From Cycas panzhihuaensis (lineage: Eukaryota; Cycadophyta), in contig CM041465.1 of the NCBI GenBank assembly GCA_023213395.1, forward strand, positions 192,455,741-192,519,740: a DNA stretch of 64,000 bases, given 5' to 3'. The notes beneath the pieces are model-generated. The model did not search any database. It worked only from the letters and a program-made list of their open reading frames with translations, and was not told where the DNA came from. The position numbers were made by a program, and so were the translations under genes. Every line of letters starts with the position of its first letter. The first letter of the stretch is position 1. Shown one piece after another: positions 13,021 to 24,630 of the stretch.

Positions 13021-13344
13021 TGTTAGAAAACGTAACTGAAGCAAACAAGGTCGACAGGATCTTTCACATCAGGCAGATAACAAGCAAAAACAGATCGCAC
13101 GGGACACCATATTGCCGTGAGAAACCCTTACGGGTGAAAACCCACAAATGAATAATATTCACATTATGACAAAATGATGTTACCTCAAAGATGGACTTTG
13201 ATCTATATTTATAGATCTAAAGTGCCAAATATAAGTATAAATACATCCATTAGGTCACCACAATCGAGGCTATTCCACCACATAATTAAGCATAAAAATA
13301 GGAGGCCCACTTTACATTAGGTGGTATGGTCACATATTTTAACA
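13021..13344 (-). repeat. A1 5' LTR
   Basis: Partner of the LTR at 9364-9687. The same length and termini are kept, and the differences are mostly transitions. Confidence 0.9.
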
Positions 13345-13345
13345 A

Positions 13346-13779
13346 TGTACTTCTAATTGTAATGTAAATGCAAGTCACTTTAGTAACATAATGTTATAAA
13401 GTGCAAATGTACCTTATGTTGTAACTTAAAGTTGTAATTTCTAGTTGAGGAGTTGAAAGCCCACTTTCATCAATGTGAACATGTGTGACACTTGATCACC
13501 ATGTAAATAATTTCTCATGCATATATGCCACTTGTCCACCATGCATGATCACTATATTTTCTATATATTGAAAACCTCTCTTGGCAATTATACAATGGAT
13601 TATTAAGAGGGTTTATGTTGTATAAGCTTAGTTTGTGCTAATGAAAGGTTGTTTTCGAGTATGAACATAATTTCTACCCCTCCAAATTTTGATGTTTTGA
13701 TCATGATTATGTGATGGCGATTATTTATTTGTAGTGATTCAAATCCTGATTGAGAAGATAGAAAATCTATTCTCTCTCA
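13346..13779 (+). repeat. copia-1 5' LTR
   Basis: Starts tgtacttctaattg and ends ttctctctca, matching 24608-25058 over its length (for example gtcactttagtaacataatg and gattatttatttgtagtgat). It lacks a short repeated stretch found in the 3' copy. Confidence 0.88.
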
Positions 13780-13781
13780 TT

Positions 13782-13793
13782 TGGTATCAAAGC
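13782..13793 (+). promoter_or_regulatory. copia-1 primer-binding site
   Basis: tggtatcaaagc, two bases after the LTR end; an initiator-Met type site with one change. Confidence 0.85.
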
Positions 13794-15178
13794 AAACTAT
13801 TTTTTCACATATTTCAATGAATTTTCACTACATTTTTTCACTGTTTTTTGCTAACACTCCTCACAAAACTATGGTTGGACTATATCAGGCATCTGTTTGC
13901 TTATCCTTCTCCAAATTCAGGGTCTTTCTTCATCACAATCTCCATTTTATATGTACGACTATCATGACTGTTACATTTTGGTTGTGCAACCAAAAAAGTT
14001 GTTTCGGCTCATTTCTCCATAAAAAATTCTCCAAATCAATTATGTTGACCTTTGAGCATCATCACAGTCCTATTTCATCCTTGTTTATAGCTTCAATCAA
14101 TCAAAACAAAGTATTTTTAGCCATACCTAATTCACGTTGGCCATGCGACCATTTTTCTTAATCGATTGATTGTTCTTTGTTTGTAGCTAACAAAACCCTA
14201 TAATATGACCACTTAAAAGAATCCCCTTGTCATGCTCTTTTCAAATCCAAGGTCAGTTTTGTGTTCCAATACTTTAGTAGAGAGAAATCATCTCTCAAAG
14301 CTCAAAAAAATAGCCCCTATTCAATCGCGCAAATCAAATTTTTAATTCTCTATAGGTTTTTAACTTTATGTTATGTACTTTCAAATAGTCTTAGAATATT
14401 CATTTTTCAATATTTGTTTATAAATAAAATTACATTATTTCATCATTTTTAAACCTTTTTTAAAACCCGTTTTTAATATGTTTTCAATTGTTTTTTAACA
14501 TTTTTGAAACCCTAGCTTTATATTTTGACATTTTAATTTTAAAATATATTTTCAAATTTAAAAAATATAAAAATTTTATTTTTTTAAAGCTATTTTTAAC
14601 TTTATTTAATTTTTTTTCTTTTTTGAAAATTAAAAAAGAAAAGTTAATTAACATATTTTAACTTGAAACATTAAAAAAGATAACTTCCAAATTAATTTCG
14701 AGACTATACTAGTCTTGTAAGGGGAACGGTTAGGACCTCTAAAATTAACCACTCCCGCACATGTGAGTTGTATGCGCCTAGACAAACAAGCCAGGAGACA
14801 ACTCACTATCAGGTATATTAAGTGACAGGTTGAGGTATAAACCCACAAACTTGGTGTTTGGAGACTAGGCTAGACCCGGAGAGGGTGAGTGCCTTAGTTG
14901 TTAAGTGTTTCTTTAGACAAGGACTTGATCGTTAAGGTCGTAAATTTGGCATGGGTGGATCCACAGTGTCATGGGGGCGACAGAGCCTTCTAATTCTCTC
15001 ATACCTTCGGGTATGTAGAGCTCCTAAATTGCCACCTACAAGCAAGTTGCCAATCAGACAAGACCATCTCAACTACCAGGGGTTATTAGGCAAGAAGACA
15101 GAGAGACTTTTGATACTAGATTAGTAAAACTCTCTAAATAAATAGGACATTGTTGGCAACTATGCTTATTCAATAATC
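13794..15178 (+). other. copia-1 long untranslated leader
   Basis: About 1.4 kb between primer-binding site and gag start. The first part is very AT-rich; 14700-15110 is richer in GC with purine-rich stretches. An open frame of 126 codons at 13781-14161 begins inside the primer-binding site and looks like chance. No known domain. Confidence 0.6.
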
Positions 15179-16131
15179 ATGGATCTAAAGATGGTTGCAG
15201 CTAATACCGTCAAATTATCTAGCAGTGATAATTTTTTGGCTTGGAAGAAACAATTCAAAAACATGTAAAGAACAAATTGTTGATGCATGTTTCCCACTGC
15301 CATCATACTAATTGATCCTATTAGCCTTGCCACATTTAATGAAAATGATGCAGTCACACTTTCCCTCTTACATCTCTCTTGTGAAAAAATGTCGACCAAA
15401 ACATTAAAACGACTACCACCTCTATTAAAGCATAGAACATAATCTACTCTCTATATAAGAGAAAAAAACAATGCACAAGCGATCATGTTTAAAGCCCGAT
15501 TGTATTTCATTCCTTATGCCGGCTCTGTTGAGGCCCATTTGACCCAAATTAAAGCATTAAGGAACCAATTAACTACTCTTGGTCAACCACCTGCAAACAG
15601 TGATCTGGTGTCATCCATTGTCAATGTATTACTTGCTAGTTTTAACTCCCTTATTTCTAACATGTCCCAATCTAATCACCTTGCCACATTGAAATTCAAT
15701 GCCTTTGAGGGACTCTGGTTGCATGATAAATGTATCTTAAATAGACTTAGAGATCCCTTGTTCTCCCTCATCGACCCTTGCTTTAGCTATGCGTCATAAA
15801 GAAAGACAATAAAGGCCAAATTTGAACCAGTAGTTCGATGCAATGAATTTGAACTAACATCAGCCACGTTAGCCGCATACAAATCAAATAGTCTGTCACT
15901 ATTGTGGAAAACTCAGCTACACAACACTAGAATGTAGGAAAAAGAGTGCCAACCAACAACATCAACAACAACAAAATCACCCCTCAAATCAAGGAAATTT
16001 TAACCATGGCCTCAACAACTTCAAGGAAACAAAAGACTGAACCAAAATATATAAAACACCAATCAGGGCCATGTACAAAAACAAAACTACAACCAAAGGA
16101 GGAGTTAAAATCAAGGAGGCCACACTATTAA
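15179..16131 (+). pseudogene. copia-1 gag relic
   Basis: Encodes the remains of the capsid protein that packages the element RNA. The ATG at 15179 opens a typical copia gag start (SSSDNFLAWKKQFKNM) but a stop follows after 29 codons. The same frame resumes at 15485-15799 with a gag_UBN2-like part (HLTQIKALRNQLTTLGQPP). A zinc knuckle is visible at 15894-15935, but its histidine is replaced by tyrosine (CHYCGKLSYTTLEC). A Q/N-rich stretch follows. Several stops show that it is not functional. Confidence 0.8.
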
Positions 16132-16179
16132 TTCCTAGACTTTGTTCTATGCTGCTTCTGCAACACACACCACTGATAA

Positions 16180-17455
16180 ATACTAGTTGATAAATTCTAG
16201 AGCCTCTCGACACATGATCGGTTCTGACAACTTGCTTACAAACACCGTGCTAGTGAAAAATTAAGCAATGACATTCAATGATGATGCAGTACTTGAAATT
16301 GCCAAGATTGGCAATGCTCCCATTTCATAAACAAATTCAGATATCAAACATCACCTAAATAATGTTTTCTATATACCTGGGATGACAAGAAATTTGTTAT
16401 CCGTTACTCAAATTAATAAGCAAAAGTTTGATGTGCTCTTTAGCCACCTTGGTAAATGCCTCATCAATGATGTTAATGGCAATGTGAATGCAACTGGATA
16501 TGAGGATCATGGGCTTTACAAGCTAGATGCCACATTGACACCTACATTTTTGCATGAGGATCCTGACACTTACAATAACTCTGTTTCAGCTTTTAAAGAC
16601 CAAGTTGCACCTATTTCTCAGGCACTCTCCAAAGATCAATTATGGCATCAATGCCTTGGTCACCTGAATATGAATAGTCTTCAACTGCTATTCAAACTAA
16701 ACATGGTGCATGAGTTGCCACGAATTAAACAGACTAAATGTTTTTGTGAATCTTGCATTATGGAAAAACATCACAGAGCACCCTTCAAATCCAATGGCAA
16801 AGTTTGTTGTGCCAAGGAACCATTAGGCCTTGTTCACTTGGACATTTGTGGACCCATTTCACAAGGTTCAATTAATGGTTTGTCGCTTTTTCATAGCCTT
16901 CATTGATGATTTTTCCCGCAAGGTCGGGGCCTACTTCCTAAAGGAAAAATCATATGCTTTTGAGAAATTTAAAGAATTCAAAACAAGAGCTAAACTAGAA
17001 TCCAACATGCCACTCAAAATCCTTCACTATGACAATGGCGGTGAATATACTTCAAAAGAATTCACCCAATTTTGTAAAAATAATGGCATGAAGTGGCAAT
17101 TCTTTGCCCCATACACTCCTCAGCAAAATGAAGTTGTTGAGAGTATGAATTGGACCTTGGTCAGTAAAGGCAAGGCCATGCTTACCGTTAAAAATCTTGG
17201 ACTTCATTTCTGGGCCGAAGCAATCAACACGACTACATATCTTACCAATAGGAGTCCAACCAAGGCAACCCAAGGAGGCTTGATGCACAACATATATGTA
17301 CATTCTAAACGAACAAAGGAAAAAACTAGATGACAAAAACGAGAAGTGCATCTTCATTGGATATATGCCTGAACGTAAAGCTTACAAACTATATGATCCT
17401 GCTACATGGCAATTGCATACTTCTTGAGATGTCATTTTTTCTAAATAGAATCAGG
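16180..17455 (+). pseudogene. copia-1 protease and integrase relic
   Basis: Continues the polyprotein. The aspartic protease active site reads NSRAS instead of DSGAS: the Asp codon is aat (16193-16195) and the Gly codon is aga, both one transition away. The frame 16382-16906 carries the GAG-pre/zinc-binding part of integrase (two His, then CESC) and the first catalytic Asp in HLDICGP. After a frameshift near 16870, 16830-17333 continues with HYDNGGEY and the Glu of VVES, so the D-D-E triad is present. A further frameshift precedes the integrase tail at about 17330-17455. The relic ends where copia-2 is inserted. Confidence 0.85.
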
Positions 17456-17538
17456 AATTAGATCCACAACAAATTTCATTTCCTATTGATCAGAACAACT
17501 CTACAACAACTACTAGTTCTCCTCTAGCTATTGAAAAT

Positions 17539-17755
17539 TGTTAGAGATAATGTTTTACCTAAGACCTTTATGTTATAGGACATATAATACTTGTTCTCTT
17601 TATTGTAATAATGAGGGTCATGTATCATTCCCTCTTTAATCTCATAATGACAAGTGGCAGAACCACATTGAGTGGTTGCCAATGTCCTATACAGATTGTA
17701 ACATATTTATAGAGGAACAATCCTCATTAATGAAATGACTTGAATTCTTCTTACA
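17539..17755 (+). repeat. copia-2 5' LTR
   Basis: Starts tgttagagat and ends attcttcttaca; matches 22631-22847 without length change. It contains acatatttatagagg, a TATA-like string near 17700. Confidence 0.95.
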
Positions 17756-17768
17756 TGGTAACAGAGCG
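17756..17768 (+). promoter_or_regulatory. copia-2 primer-binding site
   Basis: tggtaacagagcg directly after the LTR; the initiator-Met type with one base changed in the core (tggtatcagagc). Confidence 0.85.
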
Positions 17769-18515
17769 AGAAAAATTGTCTGGTTGAGGATTGTTTCTTT
17801 GTCCAAATTTGAACAAGAAGGCGATTGGTGTTTTGAGACAAATCATCAAAAATTAGTCTGATGAACTAAATCTCAAGAAGAGATCAATCAATCTGAAGAG
17901 CAAATCATTTTAGAAGGCAAAACAACTAAAGGACCATTGTATTGAGGCTGTACAGACATTGTGCAGACTATACAGATGAAAAAAATTAAAGTGCTTGAAT
18001 TGCTCTCAAATTTCACCAAAAAGGTCGCAGGAGTGTGGCTGTTATTTCTCTCCAAAGGCACGATTGCATTTGAAGCCGTTTTCAAGGAGTTTTGACTAAT
18101 TTTTTCAGAGGCGCAAGTTTGTGGAGATTTCTGCATTTTTTTTTCAAGACGATCGAATTAATCTAGGTAATACTTATATCAAATTGATCCTCTTTTCAAT
18201 ATGGATGTTTTAAGACCAATTTCAAAGTCAGTATTGAAGAATATTTTTTGTTTGAAATGTTTCACTTTAAACCCTAGCTGCCATTTAGGGTTTCTTTCTC
18301 TTTTTCTAAGCAAGCCAGACATTTTTTTGGAAAAGTGACCACAGATCCAAAGTCCTTGCATCGAGCACTTCATTTTTTACCCCTATTTTTTGAAACCTGC
18401 ACACTTGCAAAAATCCATACATTTCTATATAGTGTACAATCGTATAGTCCTGATTTCTTCAATCCTTCTCTTTGCAATAAACAAATTAATCATGCCCTCC
18501 TCTGTTGTAGCCCTA

Positions 18516-19331
18516 CTAGAAGCAGATAAGTTAACTCAAACCAATTTAAGCCTCTAGAAGATCAAAATTGAAGGACTCTTAAGAGCTAAACATGCCTAAA
18601 AAATCACAACTAGAGAAGAAAAATAGCCCACAGATATAGTAGATTTGTTGAATTGGGAAGAAAGAAATAATAATGTTGTAGTCTTTCTTAAGCTCTCAAT
18701 TTCAGATTCCCTTTTAACATATGTTGATGGCATTGAAAGTTCTTCTGAAATTTGGAAAATAATGTCCTCCATATTTAATCGAAAAAATGAGACTACAATA
18801 ATTGCTCTTAGAAAAGAATTATGCAAACTCAAGATGAGAGAGTGCCAGCCAATCTCAGATTTCATTACCAAGTTGACCAATGTCAAAAATGCAATTCTCA
18901 CGACAAAAGACAAAATAACCGATACCAAACTAGTGCATCTTGTACTTAATAAGTTACCTAAATCATATGAAAACATGGCCAACATTTTAATAGGTGGAGG
19001 ACAAATAGCAACAATGACCCTTGATGCCCTCATAGGTCACATGTTGAGTCAAAAGCAAAGAAACCAAAGGTATGAAGAAGATGCAGAGATGGAAAAAGCA
19101 CTCGTCTCCAAATTGAATTTAGGAGGCAAGGGACGAGGTCAATACAATTTTAGAGCACGTGGCAGAATATCAACTAGGAATAGCGGTCGTTGGACAGAAG
19201 GAAGAGGGAGAGCAAGATCCACTCCTCCACGAGATTCAAGAGTCTACTTCAATTGTGAAAAACTAGGTCACTTCTCAAGCAACTACAGAGCTTTTGACGT
19301 CTGTTATCACTACAGGCAAATTGGACACTAA
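18516..19331 (+). pseudogene. copia-2 gag relic
   Basis: Capsid gene. Reading from about 18516, three stops interrupt the first 40 codons; 18645-19331 is then open for 228 codons. The open part has the gag_UBN2 domain (for example ISDFITKLTNVKNAILTTKD and LVLNKLPKSYE) and an R/G-rich stretch (RGQYNFRARGR). Two zinc knuckles follow, in which Cys codons have become Tyr (VYFNCEKLGHF and VCYHYRQIGH). The frame continues into the protease after stops. Confidence 0.88.
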
Positions 19332-19433
19332 CCATATCAATACTATCAAAGACGAGCAAAAATTTAAAGAGGGAAGCAAATCTCAAGAAATTACAGTAAG
19401 GAGTAAGACACAACAGAAGACAAAGTTGAAACT

Positions 19434-20826
19434 ATGTTTGTAGCCACCCTAGCCACCAACAGTAGAGCAACAGAAGATCGATATGTCAATTCAGGAGCCT
19501 CCAATCACATGACCAAAGTCAAGGAATGGCTTAAAACTCAGAAACCATATAATTCTAATAAACCTGTGGAGCTAGGAGACAACTTTCCTCTTCATATAAA
19601 AGGAATAAGGCTAATAGCTGTAAGTATAGAAATTGATGGAAAGATTCAAAGAATAGGCAATGTTCTCTTTGTACCAGGGATGAAAAAAAATCTTCTGCTA
19701 GTGTCTCAGTTAAGTGAAAAGAAGTTAAAAACCATATTTGATGAAAATAATCACTACCACATCTTAGATATGAAGAAAAACGACATTGTAATAGCTGAAG
19801 GAGTAAAATGCAATAGACTCTACAAATTGCTTTCCACTCTTGTTCTGCCTGATAAAGGGTCGACCACACCTATATCTTATGTAAATTCACTTGCAATAGC
19901 AAGTAACATTGTTAATGAAATGTGGCATTTGAAATATGGACACATCTCACATGATAGGTTAGAAAGATTAAAAAATTCAAGAATGGTGAATGGTTTACCA
20001 AATATTTCTTTTAATTTGTTTGTATGCAAAAGTTGCATGATGGGTAAACATCTTACGACTCCTTTCACAAAAAGTACATGGCAAGCATAGAATAGGCAAG
20101 ATCTAGTCCATATTGATCTATGTGGTCCCATTACACCTAACTCAATAAATGGCAGACGATACTTTCTAACCTTCATTGATGACTTCTCCAAAAAAACATG
20201 GGTGCATTTTCTATTCAGCAAAACAGAAGTGTTTGATTACTTTAAATAATTCAAAGCAGAAGTAGAACTAGAAAGTAATTAAAAAATCAAATGTGCTCAT
20301 TCTAACGGAGGAGGAGAGTATGTGTCCAAGGATTTTTTTCAGTTTTGTAAACTTCATGGAATTCGTAGACAAGTTACTACTCCCTACATGCTTCATTCAA
20401 ACAGTGTGGCAGAAAGAATGGACATAACTATTTTAGAAATGGCATGATGTTTGGTACATGACAAGCAAATCGCAAAAAAAATATTGGGCAGAAGCAGTAA
20501 ACATTGTCGCCTATCTAACTAATAGGAGCCCAACTCGAGCTTTGGGCAAAGTAACACCTAAAGAAACATGGACCAAATAGAAGCCAGATGTAAGTCATCT
20601 CAAAGTGTTTAGTTGTAAAGCATATTTGCACATTCCATATAAAAAAAGAACTAAATTGGATAATAAAAGCATAGAGTGCATAATGGTAGGATACAACAAT
20701 CACTCAAAGGAATACAAATGCATTGACCCGAAAACCAAGAAGCTCTATGTAAGTTGAGACGTAGTATTCGATAAAGGCATAGACTGTATCAAAACAATAT
20801 GTCAGGAGATAAGACAAAACAACTGA
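19434..20826 (+). pseudogene. copia-2 protease and integrase relic
   Basis: Same frame as gag. The protease motif reads VNSGAS: the catalytic Asp is Asn (codon at 19488-19490). The strand-transfer glycine-rich stretch and FVPGMKKNLL are typical. The GAG-pre/HHCC zinc part is intact (WHLKYGH and CKSC, about 19921-20045). The integrase core has the first Asp (HIDLCGP), but the second reads HSNGGGEY with Asn (codon 20304-20306) in place of Asp; the Glu of VAERM is kept. Stops at 20090, 20248 and 20282 and a frameshift in an A run near 20474-20481 break the frame. The integrase tail (MVGYNNHSKEYKCID) follows in the other frame. Confidence 0.88.
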
Positions 20827-20992
20827 TAATGATGGAAAAATGAATACAATTCAGCCAGATGAAGATCAAAACAACCATAGAAAGTGTAGATTCTAGAAAT
20901 GAGATCCTTGAAGAAGAGTTGTCTGACAATAATCAGATGAATAGCTCCTCCACAACAAAAGAGGATCAATACAAGAACAAAGTTCTAAGAAG

Positions 20993-22611
20993 ATGCCAGA
21001 ATGGTATCTTAAAACTCTTGAAGAAGCAAAAGTAGAAGTATATGAACATAAAACAATGTCTCAAAGGCCACAAGCACTAATTTATTCCATTAAACCCAAC
21101 ACATTTGAAGAAGCTAGTCAACTTCAAGCATGGAGAATAGCCATGGATGTTGAAACGACAACAATTTCTAGAAATGGAACTTGGGAATTAGTTGAACCTC
21201 CTAAAGACAAACCCATTGTAAATTGTAAATGGGTATATAAAGTGAAAGAAAAAACAAATGGTGAGGTTGAAAAGTACAAAGCAAGATTGGTGGCAAAAGG
21301 ATATAGACAAACAACTATAATAGATTACAAAGAAACATTCTCATCAGTGGCAAAATTAAACACTGTGAGAATAGTTATTGCAATAGCTGTCCAACAAGGA
21401 TGGAAATTTATCAGCTAGATGTGAAAAGTGCATTTCTAAATGGGGATCTTCAAGAGGAGGTTTACATGCACCAACCAGAAGGCTATATCAAATCTGGACA
21501 AGAGAGACTAGTCTGCAAACTGAAGAAAGCATTGTATAGGCTCAAGCAAGCACCACGAACTCGGTATGCTAAATTGGATAAATATTTCATTCAAAATGAC
21601 TTTCACAAATGCAAGTCTGACCACAGCCTATATGTAAAATTTAACAAAGGACTAGTCTCAATTGTAGTCATATATGTAGATGACATGTTGGTTATATGAA
21701 GCGACACAGAAGCAATTTCCTTCATAAAAAAGCAGTTAGAATTTTTTTTTGAAATGATAGATCTTGGAACACTACATTATTATTTGAGAATTAAAGCTAC
21801 ACAGCAAAATAGTTCTATTGTTCTATCTCAATCAAAATATGTCAAAAATATTCTAAAAAGGTTCAACATGGAAAATTGCAACAATGTTGCCACACCCATG
21901 GAGACTGGTTGTGTATCAGATCTTGATCCATAAGGACAACCTGTTGATGCAACTATATACAAACAGTTGGCCGAAAGTCTGATCTACCTCACTGCTACTA
22001 GACCAGACATTTCTTATTCAGTTGGAGTAATTTCCAAGTTTATGCAGGATCCAAAAGTATCACATCGGAATGCTAAAAAAAGAATTCTCTAGTATCTGAA
22101 AGTAACAACAAATCTAGGGATAAATTATATGAAAACCAGTGACATGCAGTTAATCGGATTTAGTGATTCATATTGGGAAGTAAACAAAATAGACACGAAG
22201 TCCACATCAGGCTATTGCTTCTACTTAGGGTCAGCTTTAATATCTTAGAGCAGTAAAAGGCAACACAGAATAGCTCTATCATTAACAGAGGTAGAGTACA
22301 AGTCAGCAGTGAATACAACTTGTGAAGCAGTCTAGATCAGACAACTATTGAAGGACTTAGGACAAGAACAAAAGTCACGTACCCAGTTATTTTGCGATAA
22401 ACAAAGCACAATCAAAATGACTAAAAATCCAATACTGCATGCAAGGACTAAGCATATGGAGGTCCACCATCACTTTATTAAAAAAAATGTCCAAAATAAA
22501 GAGAGTGAACTCTTATACTATTCTTCAGGAGATCAACCGGCTGATGTCTTTACAAAACCATTAAGTAAAGACAAGTCTTTTTTTTTTAGAGATAGAGTAG
22601 AAAAAAAATAG
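20993..22611 (+). pseudogene. copia-2 reverse transcriptase and RNase H relic
   Basis: RT fingers and palm are well preserved: CKWVYKVKEK and KARLVAKGYRQ, then, after a one-base deletion near 21405, LDVKSAFLNGDLQEEVYMHQ. The catalytic YVDD at 21673-21684 is intact and is followed by a stop. The region to 22611 has the connection and RNase H features (for example STSGYCFYLGS, HARTKHMEVHHHFIK and DVFTKPLS) with stops at about 21931, 22091 and 22246. In life this enzyme copies element RNA into DNA in cytoplasmic particles. Confidence 0.9.
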
Positions 22612-22621
22612 ATAAAACATT

Positions 22622-22630
22622 AAAAGAGGG
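22622..22630 (+). promoter_or_regulatory. copia-2 polypurine tract
   Basis: aaaagaggg immediately before the 3' LTR. Confidence 0.8.
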
Positions 22631-22847
22631 TGTTAGAGGTAATGTTTTATCTAGAAACTTTATGTTATAGGACATATGATACTTGTTCTCTTTATTGTAA
22701 TAATGAGGGTCATATATCATTCCCTCTTTAATCTCATAGTGACAAGTGGCAGAATCACATTGAGTGGTTGCCAATGTCCCATACAGATTGTAACATATTT
22801 ATAGAGGAATTGTCCTCATTAATGAAATGACTTGAATTCTTCTTACA
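22631..22847 (+). repeat. copia-2 3' LTR
   Basis: Partner of 17539-17755, with the same 217-bp length and the same ends. Confidence 0.95.
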
Positions 22848-24630
22848 AAAATGTTCCTCTAATAATTCAACTCCATCCACATCGTACTCTCACAGTTCTT
22901 AATCTGCACCAGGTCCCTCTACTTCTCCATCAATTAATTTAGAAGATCTTCAGGTAGAGGTCACTTCCAAACAATTACCAAAATGGTATATACCTCCTTA
23001 AGCACCGAAAAGGCAATCCAAATATAGGCAATTCACCAAATTTGCCATAATGGCATAGGAGTCATATACTCCTAAACCTTCCACTTTTGAGGAGGCAATC
23101 ACAAACCAAAAGTGGTAGGTTGCAATGAATGAGGAGATGGACTCTATTCTTCATAATGATACTTGGGAGTTGGTTGAGCTACCATCAAGAAAGAACCCAA
23201 TTGATTGTTGTTGGCTCTACAAGACCAAATTTCACATAGACGGCTCCATCCAACGCTATAAAGCTCGCTTGATAGCCAAAGGTTTCAAACTGATTGAGGG
23301 CATTGACTAAGATGAAACATTTGCTCCAGTTGCTAACATGACCTCTGTACGACTTGTTTTGGCACTTGCATCTCAACATCAATGGCATGTTTACCAGATG
23401 CATGTCAAAAGTGCCTTCTTGAATGGCGATTTACAAGAAGAAATATATCTAAGGCAACCTCCGACTATGTTGTTCGTGACAAAAAGCATTTAGTTTACAA
23501 ATTGAAGAAGGCTCTAGATGGCCTCAAACAATCGCCTCGAACATGGTATGCAAAGATTGATGAATATTTTCATAAGCATGGACTTCTTTGCTCATCCTCA
23601 TATCACAATTTGTACATCAAAATTCAAGACAACTTGATTAATCTAGTCATCCTCTATGTTGATAATTTGTTGATAACAAGCAACGACACAATGGATTATA
23701 TATCTCCAAGGGGACCTCAATAGCAGCTTTGAGATGACTGATCTCGAGTTGCTACATTATTTTCTTGGCATGGAGGTCTAGCAACAACCAAGTTGCATCT
23801 TCCTTTCACAGTCTAAATATGCAAGGGAGATATTACAAAAGTTCAAGATGGAGGATTGTAAGCCTTCACCAACTCCAATTGAGACAAAAATCAAGTTGGA
23901 CACTGATGAGCATGGCAAACCTGTTGATCCCACCTTGTATAGACAACTTGTGGGGAGTCTGATCTACGTGACTCATATTCACCCAAACATATCTCATGCA
24001 GTTGGGATTTTCTCCAAGTTCATAATACAGCCCAAGGTTTCACATTGGAATGCAGCCAAGCAAATTTTGAAGTGCCTTCCCGAGTTGCTACAATTTGACA
24101 TTGACTATTGCCAGGTGGACAATCCTTCTTTGGCAAGTTTCACAGATGCTGATTAAGTTGGATGCCGAGATAGTAAAAAATCAACCTCAGGATATCATTT
24201 AAACCTAGGTTCAACAGTTGTTTCGTAGAATTACAAGAAACAACCAAATGTTACCTTGTCATCCATAGAAGTAGAGTATAAAGTTGTGGTCAATGCAACT
24301 ACTAAAGCCATCTGACTCAGAAGGTTTCTTCCCGAGCTTGGTCTCGAACAGACACAGGCCACTCCACTCTTCTATGACAACCAAAATACCTTGAAGATGA
24401 CAAAGAATCCAATTTTCCATGCAAGGATGAAGAATATCGAGGTGCATCATCACTTTATCAAAGAACATATTCAAGATGGTGAGATAGACCTTGTTTACAT
24501 GTTAACTAACAAACAAGTTGTAAACATCTTCACTAAAACACTTGGTAGAGACAAACTCAAGCAATTTTGGCATCATCTCGGTGTTCAAATTAATAAATTC
24601 ATCTTGATGTGCTTTCTAATTGTAGTGTAA
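22848..24630 (+). pseudogene. copia-1 reverse transcriptase and RNase H relic
   Basis: Resumes the copia-1 polyprotein after copia-2. RT motifs: DTWELVELPSRKNPIDCCW, YKARLIAKGFK, then VKSAFLNGDLQEEIYLRQ. The catalytic box reads YVDN, with Asn for the last Asp (codon 23664-23666). Downstream come FEMTDLELLHYFLG, KYAREILQKFKMEDC and the RNase H part (STSGYHLNLGS, HARMKNIEVHHHFIKEHI). The frame ends at 24630, running about 20 bp into the 3' LTR. Frameshifts near 23385, 23700 and 23760 and several stops are present. The two copia elements here belong to clearly different lineages by sequence. Confidence 0.88.

Larger units (their letters stand above)
9364..13344 (-). mobile_element. Element A1: complete but non-coding LTR retrotransposon
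   Basis: Two 324-bp LTRs (9364-9687 and 13021-13344) differ at about 14 positions by hand count. On the minus strand the order is 5' LTR, a perfect initiator-Met primer-binding site (tggtatcagagc, 13009-13020) directly abutting the LTR, a 3.3-kb interior, a purine tract (aagagggga, 9688-9696) and the 3' LTR. Every cis signal for replication is present, yet no frame exceeds about 95 codons and none resembles a retrotransposon protein. It is therefore a LARD-like element that would need proteins from elsewhere. Flanking 5-mers (attcc and atgta) do not match. Relatives in the window are A2 (48944-51783) and the solo LTR at 2752-3076. Confidence 0.9.
17539..22847 (+). mobile_element. Element copia-2: full-length Ty1/copia element with AAAAT target duplication
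   Basis: A 5309-bp element with two 217-bp LTRs (17539-17755 and 22631-22847) that differ at about 13 sites by hand count. Perfect 5-bp target duplications aaaat lie at 17534-17538 and 22848-22852. Primer-binding site 17756-17768 and purine tract 22622-22630 are in place. The interior has gag, protease, integrase, RT and RNase H in copia order, with stops, two clear frameshifts and lost catalytic residues. It sits in the spacer between integrase and RT of copia-1 and is the youngest layer there by position. Confidence 0.95.

Noticed and set aside
12782-13048. 88-codon minus-strand frame in A1 as a possible gag
   Set aside because: Its start lies in the LTR and it crosses the primer-binding site; no similarity to gag and no counterpart in A2.
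13781-14161. 126-codon plus-strand frame after the copia-1 5' LTR
   Set aside because: Begins in the primer-binding site and lies in the leader; no gag features, and the real gag starts at 15179.
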